Shown here piece after piece: positions 59,991 through 64,000 of a stretch of DNA of 64,000 bases. Location: assembly GCA_910586035.1 (NCBI GenBank), contig CAJUHT010000005.1:1-64000 (forward strand), read 5' to 3'. A program made the position numbers and the translations under genes. The stretch is from an uncultured Christensenella sp. Its GTDB lineage: Bacteria > Bacillota > Clostridia > Christensenellales > Borkfalkiaceae. Every line of letters begins with the position of its first letter. Positions within the stretch are counted from its first letter, which is position 1. The notes under the pieces are model-generated. The model worked only from the letters and a program-made list of their open reading frames with translations. It was not told the origin of the DNA and ran no database searches.

Positions 59991-61133
59991 ATGGAAGAGA
60001 ATAAGAAAAAACCCGCAGAGGAAGTAAAAGCCGAAAATGCGGAAAACGTTCTTGCCGAAGGCACGCTTGCGCCCGAAACAACGGTTGCGGAAGCGGAAAC
60101 GGCAAACGGCGACGCTCTGCACGGCGAAAACCTTACCGAAAGGGCAAAGGTTCTTTCCCCCGGAATGACCGTATTAAAAAGGTTTTTCCGCTCTAAACTT
60201 TCGGTTATAGGGCTTGTTACAATCGTTCTTTTATTCCTGTTCGCCTTTTTAGGACCCGTTTTCTCGCCCTGGGCGGCAAACGGCGGTACCGCGCTGGATA
60301 CCAATCCCGAACTTATAAAGGAAATTTTGTCGGCTTCGCCCGTTACATACAAGGTTGGCGATATCGAGTACGAGGCGCTTGCCGTTTCCGTGCGTATGCC
60401 GCAGGTGGTCAAGCTGGGCGATATAAGTTTATCGCACTGGCTCGGTACCGACAATATGGGCTACGACGTGCTCACCCGCCTTATGTACGGCGGCAGGGTG
60501 TCGCTTACCATAGGCTTCGTCGTCGTTATCATTGAAACTATTATCGGCGTAATTATGGGCGGCATAGCAGGCTATTTCGGCAAGTGGGTAGACAACGTTA
60601 TAATGCGAATAGTAGATATTCTCAGCTGTATACCTTCGCTTCCCATAATGCTTATACTCTCGGTTATATTCACCAACAGCGGAATAGGCGCCGACATCTC
60701 CAAGCTTTATTATATGATGATTGTTCTGTGCCTTATTGGCTGGACGGGCACGGCAAGGCTTGTGCGCGGGCAGATACTTTCCCTGCGCGAACAGGAGTTT
60801 ATGCTTGCCGCCAAGGCTTCGGGGCTTTCAACCGTATCCAAGATATTCAAGCATCTTATGCCCAACGTAATTCCACAGCTTATAGTTTCTATGACGTTGG
60901 GGCTGGGCAGCATTATCCTTACGGAAGCAACGCTCGGTTTCTTAGGCATAGGCGCGCCGCTCGGCACGGCTACCTGGGGCAACATAATCAACCTTGCCAA
61001 CAACAGCTCTTACAGGCAGTACTATCCCAACCTTTGGGTTGGCGCGGGCGTGTGCATTACGCTTGCAATTTTGGCGTTTAACTTTGTAGGGGACGGATTG
61101 CGCGACGCATTCGACCCTAAGATGAAGAGGTAA
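59991..61133 (+). CDS. oppC: Oligopeptide ABC importer, permease C with acidic N-terminal extension
   Basis: A 380-residue permease. The first 50 residues are an Ala/Glu-rich extension (EEVKAENAENVLAEGTLAPE) not usual in OppC. Family parts then follow: first membrane segment about 66-88, GTDNMGYDVLTRLMYGGRVS (about 150-169), EAA loop FMLAAKASGLSTVSKIFKHL (about 270-289), and the ending GDGLRDAFDPKMKR. The AAGGAGG stands 14 bases before the ATG, farther than normal. No other start in frame fits better. It pairs with the previous permease. Confidence 0.94.
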   Translation: MEENKKKPAEEVKAENAENVLAEGTLAPETTVAEAETANGDALHGENLTERAKVLSPGMTVLKRFFRSKLSVIGLVTIVLLFLFAFLGPVFSPWAANGGTALDTNPELIKEILSASPVTYKVGDIEYEALAVSVRMPQVVKLGDISLSHWLGTDNMGYDVLTRLMYGGRVSLTIGFVVVIIETIIGVIMGGIAGYFGKWVDNVIMRIVDILSCIPSLPIMLILSVIFTNSGIGADISKLYYMMIVLCLIGWTGTARLVRGQILSLREQEFMLAAKASGLSTVSKIFKHLMPNVIPQLIVSMTLGLGSIILTEATLGFLGIGAPLGTATWGNIINLANNSSYRQYYPNLWVGAGVCITLAILAFNFVGDGLRDAFDPKMKR

Positions 61134-61135
61134 CT

Positions 61136-62437
61136 ATGGCGGACAATAAGGATAAAAAGCATTATATATCCCGCGCGGAATCCCGCCAGATAGCAAGGGA
61201 AAACTCCAAGGCTATACGCCGCTTCGAAAAACAGAAGAAGCGCAGGGCAAAGCCCGACGATTACACCACGCAAATGAAGGACGACAACAACATAATAGAG
61301 TTTGACGACCTTCACACCTATTTCTTTTCGGACGCAGGCACGGTAAAGGCGGTAAACGGCGTTTCTTTCTCCATTCCCGCAGGCTCAACCGTGGGCGTGG
61401 TAGGCGAATCGGGTTGCGGCAAAAGCGTTACGTCGCTCTCTTTAATGCAGCTTGTGCAGGCGCCCAGCGGGCAAATAGTAAGCGGCTCCATAAGGTTTAA
61501 GGCAAGCCTTTTCAAACGCGACGAACGGGGCAGAAAAATTCCCGTTTACGAAACGGAAATCGGAGCGGACGGCGTAGAGAGGGTAAAACTCAACGCCAAG
61601 GGCAAAAAAATCATTAAAAAGAACTCGCTCGGCGGCAATTTGTACGAGATGGAGGACAGGGTTGTAGACATCGCCAAGATGCCTACGGAAGCAATGCGCT
61701 CCATACGCGGCAGAGAAATTTCTATGATTTTTCAGGAGCCTATGACCTCCTTGAACCCCGTGTTTACGATAGGCAACCAGCTCGACGAAGTGGGGCTGTT
61801 GCACATAGAGGGTATTTCCAAAAAGCAGGTAAAGGCGCACAGCATAGATATGCTTAAATTGGTAGGCATAGCCGACCCCGAGGGCGTATATAAAAAGTAC
61901 CCGCACGAGCTTTCGGGCGGTATGCGCCAGAGGGTTATGATAGCCATTGCGTTGCTTTGCAACCCCAAGCTGATTATTGCGGACGAGCCTACAACCGCGC
62001 TCGACGTTACCATACAGGCGCAGATACTCGATTTACTCAGGGAAATCAAGCACAAAATAAACGGCTCTATTATGCTTATTACGCACGACTTGGGCGTGGT
62101 TGCCGAAATGGCTGACTACGTTGTAGTTATGTACGCGGGCAGAGTTATAGAGATGGGCACGGCGGAGGACATATTCGACAATCCTCTGCACCCCTATACG
62201 ATAGGTCTGCAAAAGAGCAAGCCCACGGTTGACGGCGAGGTGGACAAGCTATACTGCATACCAGGGTTTGTTCCCAACCCCATAAATATGCCCAATTACT
62301 GCTATTTCCGCGACAGATGCGAAATGTGCAAGGAAAAATGCGCGGGAGAATATCCCGATTACGTGCAGGTATCGCCCACGCACAAGGTGGCGTGCTATCT
62401 GTACGGAGAGAAGAAGGAGGTCGGCGATGGAGAATAA
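61136..62437 (+). CDS. oppD: Oligopeptide ABC importer, ATPase D with an insertion
   Basis: A 433-residue ATPase. A basic N-terminal extension (about residues 1-45) precedes the domain. Walker A GESGCGKS (90-97), Q loop at Gln200 (MIFQEPMTSLNPVF), signature LSGGMRQRVMIAIAL, Walker B LIIADEPTTALD, H loop ITHDLGVVAEMADYVVVMYA. About 50 extra, Lys/Arg-rich residues lie between Walker A and the Q loop compared with the neighbouring ATPase. The C-terminal domain has the Cys cluster FRDRCEMCKEKC characteristic of peptide importers, which may bind an iron-sulfur cluster. It starts two bases after oppC and overlaps the next gene by 11. Confidence 0.94.
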   Translation: MADNKDKKHYISRAESRQIARENSKAIRRFEKQKKRRAKPDDYTTQMKDDNNIIEFDDLHTYFFSDAGTVKAVNGVSFSIPAGSTVGVVGESGCGKSVTSLSLMQLVQAPSGQIVSGSIRFKASLFKRDERGRKIPVYETEIGADGVERVKLNAKGKKIIKKNSLGGNLYEMEDRVVDIAKMPTEAMRSIRGREISMIFQEPMTSLNPVFTIGNQLDEVGLLHIEGISKKQVKAHSIDMLKLVGIADPEGVYKKYPHELSGGMRQRVMIAIALLCNPKLIIADEPTTALDVTIQAQILDLLREIKHKINGSIMLITHDLGVVAEMADYVVVMYAGRVIEMGTAEDIFDNPLHPYTIGLQKSKPTVDGEVDKLYCIPGFVPNPINMPNYCYFRDRCEMCKEKCAGEYPDYVQVSPTHKVACYLYGEKKEVGDGE

Positions 62438-64000
62438 CGTAAACGGCGTAACCGAACAGCCCGAAGACGAAGCCGTCGGTTCGGACGTCCTTCTCGAAGT
62501 CAAAAACCTTAAAAAATACTTCCCCGTAGAAAAAAACTTCTTCGGCAAACCCGTAAAGTTTTTAAAGGCGGTAGACGGAATTTCTTTTACCTTGCGCAAG
62601 GGTAAAACGCTCGGTATAGTCGGTGAAAGCGGTTGCGGCAAGTCGACTATGGGTCGCTCGCTTCTCCGCCTTTACGACGGCGTCGAGGGCGAAATTCTGT
62701 TTAACGGGCAGGACGTGGCAAAGCTTAAAAACCGTGAGTTCGACAAGCTCCGCCCCAACCTGCAAATGATATTTCAGGACCCTTACGCCAGCCTTTCGCC
62801 CCGCCTTACCGTGGGTGAAATAATAGGCGAGTCCGCGCGTCAGCACGGGCTTGTAAACAGGGCGGGCTTTCACGAATACGTTTTAAACGTTATGAAGATG
62901 TGCGGGTTGCAACCCCACTACTTCGAGCGTTACCCCCACGAATTTTCGGGCGGTCAGCGCCAGCGTATTTGTATAGCGCGCGCGCTTGCGCTCAAACCCA
63001 GCCTTGTAGTATGCGACGAACCCGTGTCCGCTCTGGACGTGTCCATTCAGGCGCAGGTTATCAATATGCTTATAGAGCTCAGGGAAAAGCTGGGGCTTAC
63101 TTATATATTCATTTCCCACGACTTATCCGTGGTAAAGCACATATCCGACGACGTCGGCGTTATGTACTTAGGCAATATAGTGGAGTACGGCAGTAAGGAC
63201 AGGGTGTTCAACAATACGTTGCACCCCTACACCAAGGCGCTGTTCTCCGCCGTGCCCGTGCCCAATCCGCACGTAAAAATGAAGAGGATAATGCTTAAAG
63301 GCGATATACCTTCGCCCGTAAATCCTCCCAAAGGTTGCAAGTTCCACACCCGTTGCGAGCACTGCTCGGAAATTTGTTCGCGCATTGCGCCCGAATACAG
63401 GGAGGTGGAGGAAGGGCACTTCTGCGCCTGCCACCTCTACAATAGCGAGGAGGACACCCAAAGGCTGCTCGCTCAGGCGGAAATTAACGAGCAGGAGGAA
63501 AAGGCGCGCGCCGAAAAGGAGGCTAAACTGCCTTGGAACATAGTCAAGGTAAAGCTTACAGCCGCAAAGGATAAAACTTTCAATTGGTTTAAAAATCTCT
63601 TCAAGGGCAAAAATAAGAGCGGGGAGAAGGTTTCCTCCGTTCAGGCGGAAACGCAGGAAAAGGTTGAAACAGCGCCCGCCGTTGAAGAAAAAATTGCGGA
63701 AGAGGCAGTTACCGTACAGGAAGTCGTTGCGGAAGAAAAGAAGGAAAAGCAAGTAAAACCGACGGAAAAGGTTGTTAAAGTTGAGGAAAAACCCGCCCAC
63801 GTTGAGGAAACTGTAATAGATACTCCCGTGCAGGAAGCGGAAAATGTGTCCGTAGAGGAAACGCCCGTCGAGGAAATCAAGACGGAAACGCCCGCGTCCG
63901 AAACGGCGCCCGCAGAGGTTGAGCAAGCCCCCGCGGAAGAAGTAAAGGCGGAAGAAAAACCCGCGCCCGCCGAAGAGGAACAAAAGGCGGCGCAAGCCCC
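62427..64000 (+). CDS. oppF: Oligopeptide ABC importer, ATPase F with a long acidic tail (partial)
   Basis: ATG at 62427 after AAGGAGG; the frame is still open at the window edge (at least 524 residues, against about 330 for the family). Walker A GESGCGKST (near 71), Q loop MIFQDPYASLSPR, signature FSGGQRQRICIARALALKPS, Walker B LVVCDEPVSALDVS, H loop ISHDLSVVKHISDDVGVMYLG, and a C-terminal Cys cluster (KFHTRCEHCSEIC). After about residue 340 a tail of 185 or more residues begins. It is first helical and Lys/Glu-rich, then a Glu/Val/Pro/Ala repeat-like run (AEVEQAPAEEVKAEEKPAPA), probably disordered. The tail's function is unknown. It works with the preceding ATPase. Confidence 0.93.
   Translation, partial: MENNVNGVTEQPEDEAVGSDVLLEVKNLKKYFPVEKNFFGKPVKFLKAVDGISFTLRKGKTLGIVGESGCGKSTMGRSLLRLYDGVEGEILFNGQDVAKLKNREFDKLRPNLQMIFQDPYASLSPRLTVGEIIGESARQHGLVNRAGFHEYVLNVMKMCGLQPHYFERYPHEFSGGQRQRICIARALALKPSLVVCDEPVSALDVSIQAQVINMLIELREKLGLTYIFISHDLSVVKHISDDVGVMYLGNIVEYGSKDRVFNNTLHPYTKALFSAVPVPNPHVKMKRIMLKGDIPSPVNPPKGCKFHTRCEHCSEICSRIAPEYREVEEGHFCACHLYNSEEDTQRLLAQAEINEQEEKARAEKEAKLPWNIVKVKLTAAKDKTFNWFKNLFKGKNKSGEKVSSVQAETQEKVETAPAVEEKIAEEAVTVQEVVAEEKKEKQVKPTEKVVKVEEKPAHVEETVIDTPVQEAENVSVEETPVEEIKTETPASETAPAEVEQAPAEEVKAEEKPAPAEEEQKAAQA

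Overview
The window reads as a chromosomal piece of a Gram-positive, host- or plant-associated anaerobe, most likely an uncultivated gut Clostridia lineage (Christensenellales-like is my guess; no rRNA is present to fix it). The signs are strong AAGGAGG-type ribosome binding sites, TTGACA/TTGCAA-N17-TATAAT/TAAAAT promoters, many lipobox-carrying lipoproteins and no outer-membrane genes. It also has families common in gut Firmicutes: a two-receiver hybrid kinase, the MoxR-DUF58-VWA set, BspA-type leucine-rich repeats and DUF3737. No rRNA, tRNA or CRISPR array was seen.

Left accessory region (1-9.95 kb). An IS30-like element end or relic is followed by two hairpin terminators, a holin-like small membrane protein and a 1,879-residue RHS/YD-repeat protein with a variable C-terminal tip and a candidate immunity gene. 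Downstream lies a second copy of the RHS core 3' part (about 1.29 kb, with no ATG start) carrying a different tip and a different membrane immunity candidate, then a 39-bp relic of a third core. The two junctions downstream of the immunity genes share one architecture: terminator hairpin, TTGACA-type promoter, RHS fragment. This looks like a modular tip-cassette array and is the most interesting locus here.

Central housekeeping/regulatory region (9.95-26 kb): ComEC-like channel with a degenerate C-terminal domain; a small XRE regulator with a four-cysteine insert; two mutually truncated genes marking a deletion scar; a MarR regulator with its own operator, overlapping degV; a convergent hybrid histidine kinase; cysteine synthase; DUF3737; a heterodimeric ABC exporter; a lipoprotein pectate lyase behind a promoter-terminator leader; and an Sfp-type phosphopantetheinyl transferase.

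Cell-surface region (26-64 kb), all on the plus strand. One likely operon holds a membrane protein, MoxR ATPase, DUF58 protein, two VWA membrane proteins and two lipoproteins (26.2-38.4 kb). Two very large lipoproteins follow, each with its own promoter and leader: a collagen-like/CnaB-like protein and a GLUG plus FDGxG-repeat protein. The window ends in a likely operon of a 2,515-residue membrane-anchored subtilisin with BspA-like repeats, a lipoprotein, and a complete oligopeptide ABC importer (SBP, two permeases, two ATPases). This suggests extracellular proteolysis coupled to peptide uptake. The importer components carry unusual charged tails and insertions. The last ATPase runs off the window.
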